Source of the DNA: Craspedostauros australis
Lineage: Eukaryota; Bacillariophyta; Bacillariophyceae; Mastogloiales; Achnanthaceae
Length of the DNA: 64,000 bases
Direction of reading: 5' to 3'
Assembly (NCBI GenBank): GCA_026770025.1
Contig: JAMXDE010000035.1
Location: 248,001 to 312,000 of the forward strand
Shown: one piece after another, positions 31,928 through 44,268 of the stretch
Numbering within the stretch: the stretch's first letter is position 1
How the letters are laid out: each line of letters starts with the position of its first letter
Position numbers and translations under genes: made by a program
The notes under the pieces: generated by a model
Told to the model about the DNA's origin: nothing
Database searches by the model: none
Seen by the model: the letters and a program-made list of their open reading frames with translations, nothing else

Positions 31928-32516
31928 TGTCAGCACCGTCCGGTACTTGGATTAGTCATGGATAAATACGACGGACAGACCGTCCATGGCACTCAATGAC
32001 GTTTCCAATCGAGTCCCGCGTAACCAAGCTTCGTGCTGAAGCAATAATTGAATTTGTGTAGACGTTATATTAGCGTTACACGTGTCAGTCTGTTTCCATG
32101 TCAGAGAGCACGGCTGGCGTGCTTCAGCTTGATTCAGAATCTGGCTCGGATTCAGACTTTCAGAACGGGTTCAGACTATCAGAACGGATTCAGAATCGAG
32201 CCAGAACTTCAGATCTTCAGAATTTTTCCATTCTGATTCTGAATCGAGAGTGTCCCTCCGAGTGATCCCTGTGGGGGCTTTGTCGCAGAGACACACACGT
32301 TTCCTTCTGTCTGTTGGCTTGTCCGGGCGTATGATGCCCAATCGCATTGTTCACCCATGCAGATACACGAGTGCTCTACTGTACACAAACACAAACACAG
32401 AGAGAGTAACAGCCAAAATACTGGGTGCGACATCAACAACATGACCACAAGTAGAAACATCTTGGCGCCAGAAAAGATATTGTTGACAATGTGACAATGA
32501 CGGCTAGTATGGTAAT
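31928..32516. other. Spacer with TTCAGA-rich repeat
   Basis: No gene is seen. At about 32128-32250 a series of GATTCAGA/TTCAGAAC motifs forms degenerate direct repeats about 19-20 bp apart and an imperfect inverted repeat (GGCTCGGATTC / GAATCGAGCC). The rest is unremarkable. Confidence 0.45.
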
Positions 32517-32975
32517 CTACTCAGTATTCTGTTCTTGGTTGACTGCGCGTGCTGCGCTGAGGAGTTGTTCGTGCATCGCCTTCCTATTCTCCTCCTCGAT
32601 TTTGCGTCGCTGTAACCAGTACGTCGTTGCCATCTTGCTTCGCTTGAGTTGATAAATGTGATCGCGAAGTTGCTTCAGCGTGAACTGGTGGTACACAACA
32701 TTGGACTCATAGAGATCGTTGGGCTTCTTGGCAAGGTGCAGACCCTCATCAAAGTCAGTCGCCAGCTGTGCCTCTGCATTTGATCCTTTCCATTGAGGGC
32801 GAGTGTGCGCAATTGGTGGAAGGGCCTTGAATCGTTCGAAAGCCTGGGCATCAGCTTGTGCACGTTGCTTTTGTTCATCGCATGCCTTGCGAAGAGTTCG
32901 AAGATTGGCACGGAAGTTGACATAGTTGATTTGCTTGTATTCGACTCGCAGTTCATAGACAGCACGAGGTTTCAT
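32517..32975 (-). pseudogene. 3' fragment of an unidentified host gene, cut by an LTR
   Basis: A 152-codon frame ends at 32517. It is rich in charged and aromatic residues and looks like a true protein end (PQWKGSNAEAQLATD, YHQFTLKQLRDHIYQLKR). I do not recognise the family; there is no transmembrane segment or signal peptide. Upstream the frame runs directly into the LTR at 32976, and an ATG sits exactly at the junction. Either the gene lost its 5' part to the retrotransposon insertion, or the LTR now supplies promoter and leader for a short protein. Both are inference. Confidence 0.55.
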
Positions 32976-33502
32976 TAATAGAGCCCAAACATAATGGCTG
33001 TTGTCTTGTTGGCTGTTGATAGCTTTGGGCAGAGGCTTGATTGACAAGCAGTCCAAACGAGAGTCTTCTGTTCCACAAGTAGTCAATTGAGAATACTGGT
33101 AGATGGTGAAGAAATGTGCGGATTATGAGATTAGTGCTATAGTTCTTCCCTGCAGGGAGGGTCTCCTGTGATGTCCTGAGTGACAGTGTGTATGGGCTGT
33201 GTAGCCTGAGTACCGTGGGTCAAGATCCCTTGGCTGTGTTCCATGAGAGACAAGGGGCGATGATGTGCGTTGCTGGGGCACTGTTTCCCTGTGTCGGCGT
33301 TTTGGCGATGGTGGGTGTCAGTGGCTCGGTTATTGGAACCCTTCTGGTTCCTTGACACAGGTTCCAAAGATCTGCTTCAATGTTCTGGATCTGTCCCCAA
33401 ATGTGGGGGCCAGTGAAGTATTCTTCCGATCTACTCGAATGCTGACGAGTCGGGCGATTCGTAGTCTCTCTCTCTAAGGTGGGTACTAGTTTAGCTCTAT
33501 TA
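32976..33502 (-). repeat. 3' LTR of the 11.8-kb Family G element
   Basis: 527 bp with the TAATAGAGC/GCTCTATTA termini. It borders the PPT and hairpin at 33503-33531 on the inside and the host gene fragment on the outside. Confidence 0.88.
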
Positions 33503-33600
33503 CTCCCCTTCATCTCACGTTGAAACGTGAGTTGACTGAAAGCAAGAAAGCTAACCATAGTGTGGTTCGTTCCGCCGCCCAAGATGGCAGCGAGCGGGCT

Positions 33601-36600
33601 TCATTCGGACTGTTCGTTGTCGTCGTCATAGCCGCAGCCTTGGTGGCGGTTGGTGGACATGTGTTCCAATGCCTTGTTCAGCAAGGAGGTGATGCTGACC
33701 TGTTGGATGTGGTTGATGTGATCAAGTCCTCCGCGAAAAAGGACTTCGGCGAGAGCTTGGATGGCCGGGATTGTCCTGTTGTCGGTTTGAAGGACAGCCC
33801 TGATCTGAGCTGTGGGGTCGGGAGGCATCTGGAAGATGGATGGTTGCCCCATCGTTGGTCCTTGGTTGCTGGACATGATGTAGCCGGACCAAAGACGTCG
33901 GGGAGACAGATATGCGATCATTGGTCAGGGCTCCATCCATGCCTTCTTTCTCACGTTGCTGATCTCCTATGTATCAGGAGTCGATGGTAGAGGAGGATCC
34001 AAAATGTGGGATTCGCGAGTGCTGATGCTCGCGCACTCGTCGTTGTTCGCAGGTGCCGGGTATGCGGTTGCTACCAGTACGTCATCGTTCATTGGTGCCT
34101 CCGGCAATGTTGGGACCTGTGGTCGTCCATCTTGGACAATGGGTGGCACCGGTACTGTAGCCATGATGGGTCCCTCCGCGGTCATGGTGGGTCCCTTTCC
34201 GGTGTTGATTGTCCCACTAGTGGTCTTCTTGGTGGACCTGGCTTTGACGATCTCCTTGACTCCCAAGTATCCCGAGGAAATGGTGGATTCCTCGGATTCA
34301 TCGAAGATCCCCTTTCTCTTGGGGCGGTTGCTTCGCTTGCTGTTGGCTCCAGAGCTGGATCGTCGCGACGCTTGGGTTCGCTTGGTCGACTTGTCTTCTG
34401 GTCGGTAGATGGACCCGGAATCATCACTATTGCCTGGTTCTGGGACCGACGCGCTGTCCACGGAATGGTCGGTTGGGATTACGGGCTTTGGTCGAATTTT
34501 GTCTGTGTATCCTTGTCCATCTCGTGTGGCTGTCAGGATTTTGGACGCTGATGAGGGTCGTGAGGATCGCCTAACGGGGGGTCTGGGATGGCTGGTTACT
34601 GCTCCGCTTGCGATCTCCGCCTCCACGTCAATCACTTCTTCGGAGTCTTTCGATTCCTGATCTTCATCGTGGTATGCCTCTGGTTCAGATTCCTGATGGC
34701 TGGCTTCTTCTGTGGTCATCTTCTTATCGAAGTATCCATCAGGGATCTCATCCAAGAACCTGCTCTCTGGTGTCTCTCCCACTTCGAGACTGGGTCTGGT
34801 GTCTTCGAGGGATGGTATTCCGTCGACCATATCATCCTCGTCGGTGGGGGGAATGGGCTCGTCCGCGAGTGCTCTCTTCTCTCGTGAGCGGTTGGCGGCG
34901 AGGGTGTCGCTTTGCTTTCGGACTTCTCGTGCCTTCTTTGCCCGTGCGAGGATGATTGGGATCCGGTTCTTCCTTACTTTGAAGAAGTGGCATATGGACG
35001 GTTTCCGAATGGTCGCGCGGAACTCGTCGGGTGGTTCAGCCCATACGCCGTCTTCATTGGAGTAGAAGCACTGTCCATCGGCTATGGCGATGCTGAGGAC
35101 CTCGTTGGCTTGGAGGTCGTTGTCCATATATTTGGAGAGGGTGAGAGGGTAGATGGATTGTTTCTCTGCGTAGGTAACGAGGCCGGTTGGTGCCTTATTG
35201 TTCCCTTTTGTGCAGTAGATTCGGACTCTGCGGCCACTGTACCCAACGACGATTCCTTGGAAGGTTCCCTTCTTTCCTGCAGGATATAGCACCCTGGATT
35301 CGGGGACGGGGCAGTGGTTGCCATCGTAGAATGGGGTGCGCTTTGGGAACGTCATGTTGGGTGCCCTTGTCCGGAATGGGGTGAGGTTGTGTCCAGGATC
35401 TCGATTATGGCGGCTCCGTTTTTTAGGGGAAGGCATGTTCATGTTGCGGAATGCAAAAGCGGGTGCGGTCGCGTTCCGTGCCAGGTCTTCCTGGAGTTCA
35501 GCAATCAGCATGTCACACCTGTATGTTTTGTGCTCAGGTGTGACGAAAGCCCGAGATGTCAGGCCCGTGTGGAAGGAAGTTTCGCAGGTACCTTCTTTAA
35601 TAGCTGGCATGATGGCTCCAGGTGGCGGTTTCCGGAACTTGGTCGATGTGGCGACGTGTGATTGGTTGGTTGGCATGATGGGCCCTGTCTCCAGCATGTC
35701 TCTTGGGTAGTAGAGGACTTCGCTTCCACATGATGCCGCGGAGGGATTGATGCTTGAGAGTGTGCTGAATTCGTCGGTGAGGGCTGATGGTGGTGTGTCA
35801 CCACGTCGGATCAGGAAATTGTCGGTAGGCACGTGGTTTTGGTTCGTGGCATGGGTGTCAGTCATGTCGCATGTGACACTGGAATTTCGCGTCTGTTGGC
35901 AGTTGGGCGGGGCCGGTGTGCTCTTGGTGCGTTTGATGGGTCTGGGTGGTTTCCTTTGTGCCGTTTTGAGGGGGTTCGGTTCTTGTTGGGTTCTGGTTAG
36001 CCGAAGGGTTTTCGATGTCGGGCTGTATTTCATGGAGGTCTGTTGATACCTCGCCATGTTCATGCTCATAGTGTGTTCTTCCTTTGGCGGTGGTGGTCCT
36101 CGCGTTTCCGTGGCCATTAGATCAGGATCGTTGTCTGCTCTGGTTGTCCTGCTCTGTGTTATAGCCTGTGATATGGCTTCGCTGTGGTATCCGGACTCAT
36201 GGATTGAGTTCCGGAATATCGTTCTCGACGTGATGTGGTGGAATGGTGTTTTGGAAAGAGGTTTGGTTAGTATGTCTGCGATGTTGTCAACTGATGCAAT
36301 GTGGGCAAACACGATGATTCCAGCGGCAATGCATTCCCGGATTTGATGGAAAGCCAATGAGCAGTGTTTCTTCTTCAGTGTCGAGGATGGGACCGTAGTG
36401 TTGAGTACCACCGCTTTGTTGTCTCCGAGCATGATTGCGGGTCCGTCGATGGGGACTCCGAGGTCTCTCAGCATGTAGCGCAGACCTGTGACCGCCTCGG
36501 TAGCTATCCTGGCTGCTACCAATTCGGATCCGTAGGTGGATGTCTCCACTGTGTTCTGTCGCTTGCAGATGGTCTTGACGATGGTGTTGTTGATCAATAG

Positions 36601-36816
36601 TACCACGCCCGTCATGGACTTCCGTGTGACCTGGTCATGGCCATGGTCGGCGTCCACGTAACACGTGATTTGGATCGGTTTCCCTTTTGGTGTTGGTACT
36701 GATACGGGGGTGACTTCTGCTGCGGTAGGGTAGAATTCTCTCCAATGGCTTGAGAGGGTAGTGTTGATGTTTGTGTGGTCCACGGGGTTGGGGTCGCAGA
36801 GGATGGCTCCCCTTTC
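33601..36816 (-). pseudogene. RNase H and C-terminal module of the 11.8-kb element
   Basis: In one frame from just after the TGA at 36817-36819 to 33601. RNase H carries YVDADHG, SELVAAR, LGDNKA and IADILTK. The C-terminal module follows, with LYPAGKKGTFQGIV near 35.2-35.3 kb and the helical end near 33.65-33.8 kb. In-frame stops at 33967-33969 (TAG) and about 33922 (TGA) interrupt the tail. It is clearly homologous, residue by residue, to the intact frame at 20518-23751. Confidence 0.85.
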
Positions 36817-38481
36817 TCAACCTTTGAGGTACCCAATGATACGTTGGATGGTCAGGAGATGTCCTTCCCTTGGTGCCATAGCGAACCGCGCCATAGTCGT
36901 CGTGGCATATTGGATGTCCAACCTCCCGAGGGTCACGACCCAATTGAGGCAACCCAGTATTGATCGGTAGGTCCTGGCGTCTTCAGCGCTTGTGAAGTCC
37001 GAGGTGTCGCTTTCTGGGTGACAGGCCTCTACCATGGGAGTGGATGCCTTTGGGATTGTCTTCCCTACCAGTTGCTCCACTCGTTTGATGACGTTTCCGA
37101 TGTATGTCTGGGCCGAGAGTCCGATGTTGACTCCCCTGTCCTTCCAGTTCTTGGGAAGGTCGACGATGTTTCCGCCAAGGTAGTACTCTGGGTCACCGCA
37201 TTGCTTCATGGTGTACCGTTTGTTGAGGTTGTCGATGATTGGGATGGGATCCTTGCTGAAGACCAGTACGTCATCCACGTATGTGGTGATCATCTCGTAG
37301 TGGTCGTCGGCTTCTCGGGTGTAAATGTCGTTATCGGCTTTGGAGGGTAGGAATCCCATGGTTCGAAGGGTGTCCGCGAAGTGTTCGTGGAACCTCGCAC
37401 TTGATGTCCTCAGGCCGTAGAGTCCCTTTTGGATGATGAGGGGTTTGCCTTCGAGGTCGTCAAACTCCGGTCCTGCCTGGATGTAGCATTTCTCGAGGGT
37501 ATCTGTGTATAGGAACGCGTTCCCTATGTCGCCTGCGTATGCCCTCAGTCCATTGGCTGCTGCGATGGCGAAGGCGATTCGAATGGTATCTGATGCTACC
37601 ACTCCTGAGTATACGTCTTCCGTTGGTGGGGATGTCTTGTTTCCGTTTGCCACTAGTCTCGCCTTTCGACGTAGGTCGAACTTCACATCGTATACGATGT
37701 GGTATGGGATCTTGGTGTATCCGTCGAGTGTTTCGTTCGGTCTTGGTTGTCTGAAGGTTCCCAACCGCTTGATCTGGTCCAGTTCCTTGTTGATGGCTTC
37801 GCTCCAAAATCCGTTTCCGTTGAGCCTGTCGATAGCCATGGCGTGTTTCAGGCTGTTGGGTACCAGGGTGCCGAACTTGTACTTGTTTCCTGGGCGGTGG
37901 TTCGCCAGTTTGGTGGCTAGCATTGATCACATGTGTTGGTTCCTTGCTATGTGGAGTTCCACCCATTCGAACCCTTTCTGGTCCTGTAAGCGGTTCTGCT
38001 CGGTGTAATCGATGATGATGTCCGGCTGTTGGGCCCTTAGATCTCCCATCCTGCACCATGATTGCATTCTGTTCATCCATAGGATCTCTAGGATTTCTTC
38101 GGTAGTCCCATCCTCTCGTGTCTCGTGATGGTGGCAGGTGATTCCCCTTGCCTTCCAGTTGAGGTTCCTTCCATCGAGGATGAAGTTGTCTCTTTCGGTG
38201 TACTGGTCACACTGGGCCAGGTATGCAAGTTGGTTGACTTCTGTTGCTGTGAGGTTGCAGGCAAAAGAGATGGATGTCGTGTCCCATGGGATGTTCGTGT
38301 AACACCCTGGTGGGTTGTGCCTCGGGTTCCCTGGATGGTTTGTTAGGGTGGGTACCCTTTGCGGTGGCGCGGTATTCACGCCTGTCGTGACTGGATTCGC
38401 TGAGATGGTCTGGATTATGGATCTGATTGTTCCATGTATGATGTTCTTCCATGGGATGCCTCTCCTGGTGCCTGTGGACAA
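36817..38481 (-). pseudogene. Reverse transcriptase region of the 11.8-kb element
   Basis: Copia-type RT with the first catalytic Asp in GDIGNAFLY and the active-site YVDDVLVF near 37.27 kb, preceded by a linker that reads QNRLQDQKGFEWVEL. It is interrupted by TGA at 37927-37929 and ends at TGA 36817-36819. The related copy at 20530 has CGA at the latter place, so that stop arose by a single C-to-T change. It would copy element RNA to cDNA if intact. Confidence 0.88.
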
Positions 38482-38992
38482 AACGGATCATTTGTTTTGC
38501 TTGGTCCTCTTATTCCCTCCCCTTTCTTCGGGGCCGTCATCCATGCGCTGGTATGATGGTGGTCCCGACGAACATGGAAGGTACAAAGATCCTGGGTGGA
38601 GTCTCCCCTGTCTGGCGTATCGCGGTTTGTTTGCGGTTTGTCCTTCTCGGCGGTGCGTGTCGTGGGTGTCTTGTCGTCCGTTTGGTCCGTGTTTGGGATT
38701 GGGTGACGGGCCCTGTGTTCCGTGCCTCCCCTGAGTCCGGGATCCCGCCGGGTCGTGTCGTCCTGTTGGCCTTGTTCTCCCATGTCCGTGGGTGTGTCGT
38801 CTTGGCCGTCGCTGCATACCCTCTTTTCGGTGGGATCTTGGTCTTCCATCCTTGTGGGGTACCAGACAGTTCCAGCGGGGTCCGTGTGCTGGGGTTATCC
38901 GCCTCGGGGTCCATGTCTTGGTCGAAGGTGACACGCCTGTTGTTGTGTATACCCTTCCGGAAGGGGCGGACCACGCTCCGTACCAGTACTCG
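38482..38992 (-). pseudogene. Integrase-RT linker of the 11.8-kb element
   Basis: After the TGA at 38993-38995 the same frame continues for about 150 codons (PFRKGIHNNRRVTFDQDMDP, then basic and Pro-rich), after which the reading frame changes near 38.48-38.54 kb. It contains no known domain. Part of it (CSSGPPSYQ.MDDGPEERGG, read in another frame) is retained in the deleted element near 15.8 kb, which suggests one of the two copies is shifted here. Confidence 0.55.
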
Positions 38993-41900
38993 TCAAGATT
39001 CATCATCCAGCACGTGGTAGGTGAGGAAATCCCCATGGGACTCTGCTGCATCAAGCCAGTATCCTGATTTCTCCTTCGAGTTCAGGAAGGTAGCGTTGGG
39101 GTCATGGTACGGGACCTTCTCGTAGAATTGGAAAGTCAAGAGCGCAGAGATGTCAACAGTCTCTCCGTGTCGTACGGTGTACGGGATTGCGTACCGTAGG
39201 GACGGGTCTGATGTATGGTTGTGCACGTAGCACATGTATCGGAAAGCGTGGAACCATGCTTTTGGTGGTGCCCCTGTCCGGTCAATGAGCGTCGTGACAC
39301 ATCGCTTCATGTACAGGATGGCGTTGTGCTCGGCCGGGTTCTGTTGCTGGTTGTGCGGTTCTGTCAGCCTTGATTTGATGTGGAGGTCCCTAAGAAGCTT
39401 GAGGACCTTCTCTCCGGTCTGTTCCTTCGCGTTGTCGCTGTGGAAGGCCCATGGTGCTCCCTCTGTTCTGATGAAATCTTGGAAGGCAACGAAAACCCCT
39501 TCCTTTTTCTTCAGGCCGTATGCGTTGATCATGTGGGAGGATGTCCCGTAGAAGATTTGCGCCATGGAGTATCCGTCTCCAAAGGACTTGACGTTGGAGA
39601 ATATGGTGTCTGTCGCCACGATTTCCCGGATTCGTTGTCGTCGCATCCACTCGAACCTGGACTTTTTGTGTCGTTGCATAGGGTAGGTGATCACTGCCCG
39701 CATGAGTTGTGTGGTTCTGACGAGGGTCTGTTTGATCACGTGCGTGGGTAGGTACCCGAGGTACGGTCGGATCTTGTGAAGATCGATGGACTTCCACTTA
39801 GCTCGGAAAGGAAACCCTTGGTGGCTGTACTCGGTCATGGCTTCCGCAGGGTGTCGGTCCATGGTGTTCATGGGATTATCCTTTCCCGGGTCATCAGTGC
39901 CGGCGGGGTTCTCGCTTTTGGTGTGCCCATGGTATTTAGGTATGCTTCGTGGGTCACCCCGGAGGGTGTCAGCGCGTGTTGCCTTGGTCACGCCAATCTC
40001 GTTGGGAATGCGAAATGTCTCCCGATTTCTCTGGAACGCCGGTTCGGATCCTACCGAGTGTAAGGATGAGATGGCGCTGTCTGCCTCGTCATCCAGGTCT
40101 GGTACCTTTGTTGGTGGTACGTTGGTTGGCTCGGTGTATCCTTTTTGGTCCGTTCCTACCGCGTTAGCCTTGCGATCGATGCCTAGCTTCCTGTATAGGT
40201 GATCGATGTCTCCCGCAGAGAGATTGTCCACCAGGTCGAAGAGGGTGCCTTGGATCGAGATGGCCGTGTTGGTGGCCGATTTCGCGAACGTTACCGTGTC
40301 AAATGCATGTGACATTCCGATGAGCTCCTCGAGACTTAGAGTGTCAAGGAATGCGTCCACTTTGGGGTACTGCTGGTTCACATGGTTGGGGTCTCCTGTG
40401 GCGTGCTCATCTGGATGACAGGCGTTGGGGTCCATGGGTTCTCGTCCCTCTATGGGACTATCCGGGGTGCCGTCCTTGGCCTGGCCTGTCCTGGGTTCCA
40501 TGGGGTCCATCGATGCGTTGTGGGCGCCTGTATCCATTGCTCCAGCGTCATGCGGTGCATCAGGTCGGCCATCCCAATCAACTACCTTTTCTCCTCCGAT
40601 TGGGTCCCTGGTAAGGTAGCAACCCATGGGCACGTTGCATACGTGTCCTCCTTGGTGATCCGAAGGGTTCCATCCTTGCTTTGGAGTGATGTCGTGTGTG
40701 GGTAGGCCTTCGTCGTCTTCCATGATGGGGAAAACGTCGAACGTCATCAGCGCGTCTCGCATCTCCAAGTTGATCGTCGTGTCCTCGTCAGGCATCAGGC
40801 ACTGTCTTCCTGTGCCTGGTGTCGAGAACGATGCCCGGTGTTCCGACGAAACCGTATCGAGGACGGTTCCACTGGCCCGGATTTGGTGGTCGGAGAGCAG
40901 CGTTACCCGGCTGTCGTCGTTCAGGGCGGCTTCGTAGATCCGGAGGATCACTTCGTTGCCTTCCCTGGTCCTGGCCTTGACGCTCGCGTCAACCACCGCG
41001 AGGTTGTTCTTCCTCATCGTGCTTGCCACGGCGCCGACGATGTTGTACGTCCGATGCGGGTATACGTAGTCAATCTTCCAGACTCGGTCCTTGTTCCCAA
41101 TGACGCAGCATTGTGCGCCGCCGTCGCATACTGCGTATGTTTGCGGGGAAAAGGTCGCCAGGTTGATCAGCTGTTCGGGTACTGATTGGCGTTGTTTGGA
41201 TGCTGGTGGGTCGACGGGGCTTGTGGCGTCAGATGAATCACTCATTGTGATCATCTTCACGAGCCGGTCGTTGCCATTGTGCTCGTATCCTCCATAGTCG
41301 ACAAGAAACTTGGCAAGTTCCGAGGCGTCAATTGAGGACAGATCTGAGCCATTCTCGTCCTGGGGTTCGGTTCCCTCGGTAGATTCCGGGGTGTACCTGG
41401 CCAGGTTCGCGTGAGTGACGCCTCCATACTGTTTGTGTGGCTTGGTTTCCTCCCCTTTCTCTGGGGGCTTCACGCTGGCAGGTGGTTGGGTGTCATCCTG
41501 CTCCTTCTTGTTCTCGACGCGGGTGAACCCGGATCCGTTCCGGTCATTGTTGTGGCGGGCCCAACGGAGGGAGCTGCGGAGTTTCATGATCACTCGACGG
41601 ACCTTTTCGGGTAGTCCATCGAATACCTCTTGCGAGATGAAGGTGGGATCTTCCTGTAGCTTCTTCGAGATGGCATTGATGACCATCTCGGTGTTGGATT
41701 CAGCTTGATCTTGGTTGGCTTCGGCGGTTGCCTTGAAGATCCTGCGTTTGCCGGACCTTGATCCCCGCTGGTTGTTGGCTACCGCAGTGTCTCTGGCGGA
41801 CTCGGAGATGAGGTACATGCAGGTGGTTCCCATTGACTGCATGTCCGGGCTTCGCTCGATGCTCCGGACCATAGTGCGTACATTGATGTCGTCGCAACCG

Positions 41901-42796
41901 ATGAGATGGTTAAGGAGCGTGCGGCGTTGTTGCGCGTCGGAGACTTGTTGATCCGGGTTAGTCGCCAGGAAATTCACGTTCGCGAATATATCCTGGATTT
42001 CCTTCACGTAGGATCCCAGGTCCTGTCTGCTGGGGTTGAAGTCGTGTACCCTCTTCATCAGAGAGTCGACCTCCATTCCTTGGATCCAGTCGTTATCGTA
42101 GGTGTTTAGGAGCTCGTTCCAGAATAGGATACCGTCCTCGGTGAGAAGTCCTCTGGTGGCAAGTCCATGTGCTGGGCCGCCGGCGAAGACGGAGTATAGT
42201 CCTGCAAATAAGGTCCTGACGTCGCTCGCAACCTGCTCTGGGGAGGTGGTTGTTGACACCCCTGTCACTGGATCAATATATTCCCTGATCGCGTGGATTC
42301 CTTGGGGATGATACTTGTGCCAAAACTGATCGTTGATCAGGTACGCCATGTTGTTTCCAAGGAGATGAGCATGGATTTGGTGTTTCACCACTTGGAAGGA
42401 TGCCGCATCACTCGTGAACTTGACGGAGTCAGGGATGGGGCGTCGCTTCGTTAGCTTGGCCTGGGCGATTGGTGGTTCGTTGTGGGTGGATCCTTCATGG
42501 GATGCATACCCGGATCCGCGTTGCCCGTGTTGGACGTTCGGGCCCATGTTGTGTGAGTCATGCCTTTCGAAGCCTCCATTGGGGTCGGTTGGGCGGTACC
42601 CATACACGGGTGGTCGTGGCGGATACCCAGGGTGAGGATGTCCAACAGGGGTGAAGGCTCCTTGCGGTACTGGGAAGCCTCCGGTTCCAGGGGGAAAATG
42701 GCCCATGGGGATAGGAATTCCGATGGGTGGGAATCCTCCTGGGTGGGTTCCATGGTACATCGGAAGCGGTGGACCATGAGGGAAATGATTCCCCAT
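38993..42796 (-). pseudogene. Gag, protease and integrase of the 11.8-kb element
   Basis: The 1267-codon frame holds a His/Gly/Pro-rich linker, a Copia gag core (about 41.6-42.4 kb; ASFQVVKHQIHAHLLG) without a visible CCHC knuckle, a retroviral-type protease with DGGA in place of D[S/T]GA (about 41.12 kb), and an integrase. The integrase acidic triad appears as ATDTIFSN (39.60 kb), SDNAKE (39.44 kb) and QQNPAEH (39.34 kb). The IRPYLGYLP segment before it matches a divergent integrase group I associate with stramenopile Copia elements. Stop TGA at 38993-38995 cuts it from RT; the next codon is CGA, so this may also be a CGA-to-TGA change. Confidence 0.88.
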
Positions 42797-44223
42797 GTTA
42801 GGGGGTGCCCATAAGGGTTGCTTCCGTTGTGTCCATGGTTACCTGGTGGTCCATGGTTGTCACAGTGCGGGCAGCTTGTCCCATGGTTCGCGTTTGGGTT
42901 ACCGGCAGGATTTCGGTTTACGGGCTCGTGCCCGTTGTTACCTCGATAGTTACCCGTGCCATGTGAGGCTGGTGTGTCCGCGGTACCATGGTAGGGATGC
43001 GGGTTCCGATCGTGAGGTGGACGGTCCCCATCGTTCTCTGGGTAATTCATCCGGGGTGCGTTGGTGCCTCCTGGACCTCTGGTGGTTGTTTCGGGGGCAA
43101 AGGTTACTGCCTTGGCGCCGGGTGGGTTACGATCGTAGTCACCGATCGTTGCTGGGTCCACGTTGGGGAAAAGTCTGTTCCGTCCTGTGGAGCCGCGGTT
43201 GGCAGGTACTTCTGCGATGTTGTTGTTACCAGGGTGTTGGTTGTAGTCAGTGCCTGGTTCGGTACTTTCGTTGGGCGGGGTGGTACCGCGAGTGTCGATG
43301 GCTACTGGGGACGTGTTTGGTGATCCTTGCTTGGCGATGCTGGAGAGTTGGGTTTCGTTCGGGAAGTCGGGTGGGGTACGGTGCAGGGTGTTCCCACCGA
43401 GCATGAGAGAGAACCCAGATGGAGTTCCTCCTGGGTGACTGTCGTTGTCGCGTCCAGTTCTGCAGGTAGATGCCTCTGACCCAGATGAGATGCTGGTCGC
43501 GGATGCGCTTGAGAGTAGCTCCTTGTGTTTCACGATGGCGTCCGTCCATGCTTTGCTGTGGTGGCGTTTTCCGCATCTTTCGGAACGGCTGAAGTCTGCC
43601 ATGGTTTTGGCGGTGGTGGCCATGTTGGCGAACATCGCGTCAAGGGTGGATTCGAGAGTGGATTCTTCCTCCACATCGATGGATCTGACCCATTCTCCAA
43701 TGTGGTAGATGAAGAGTTCCATCTCATAGTTTCTTGCAACGTCGTCTGGGTCCTTGAAGTTGACCATGATTGATGCCAGGGTCATGTCAGTGGTTTCTTT
43801 GTGGATAGTGCTCAACAGTTGGGAGATGGTTTTCTCTTCTGCGAGGGTCTTGGGTGGGAAGAGATCGAAGATCATGGCGGTTTCGATGCTGATCCTGAAC
43901 TCCTGCTTGAGTTCCGTGAACGCGTTCCAGGTAGTCTTGTGGACGTGGCGCACGATTTCGGTTTCATAGGTTCTCTCCTTTCGATTCCATGCATCTACAA
44001 TGATGGGGTGTCGGAAGGTGACTTCGACGAAGCTATCTCCAATCTCCATGAAGGAGAGCGAGGATGGCCCAGCCGTTGGGTAGCCTGGCGTGCCATCGAG
44101 GATGGCGGAGAGGCTTGGGTCCTTCGGGTCTGCGGGGACGGTCTCGAAGGCTTGGGTCCTGTCTCCTGGGTTCCTCTTGGGAGGTGGCCGGTTGGAGAGA
44201 TGGAGGTGGTTGGTGACGGTCAT
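42797..44223 (-). pseudogene. N-terminal extra domain and His/Pro-rich linker of Family G polyprotein
   Basis: ATG at 44221-44223, the position homologous to the start of the deleted element at 19090. About 200 residues (HPIIVDAWNRKE, HVHKTTWNAF, FKDPDDVARNYE, LFIYHIGEW) form a conserved globular domain I do not recognise. A Ser/Thr/Asn-rich then His/Pro/Gly-rich linker follows. A small deletion near 42.8 kb shifts the frame relative to gag. The two copies share the hydrophobic and aromatic positions of this domain despite many substitutions. Confidence 0.8.
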
Positions 44224-44253
44224 CTTGTAGAGGTCTAAGAGCTTGACAATCTT

Positions 44254-44268
44254 TTTCGGCTGATAATC
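44254..44268 (-). promoter_or_regulatory. Primer-binding site of the 11.8-kb element
   Basis: TTTCGGCTGATAATC next to the LTR occupies the place of the tRNA-Asn-like site at 19121 but is altered in the loop, reading like an anticodon loop CTGATAA. Either the primer differs or the site has mutated. Confidence 0.35.
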
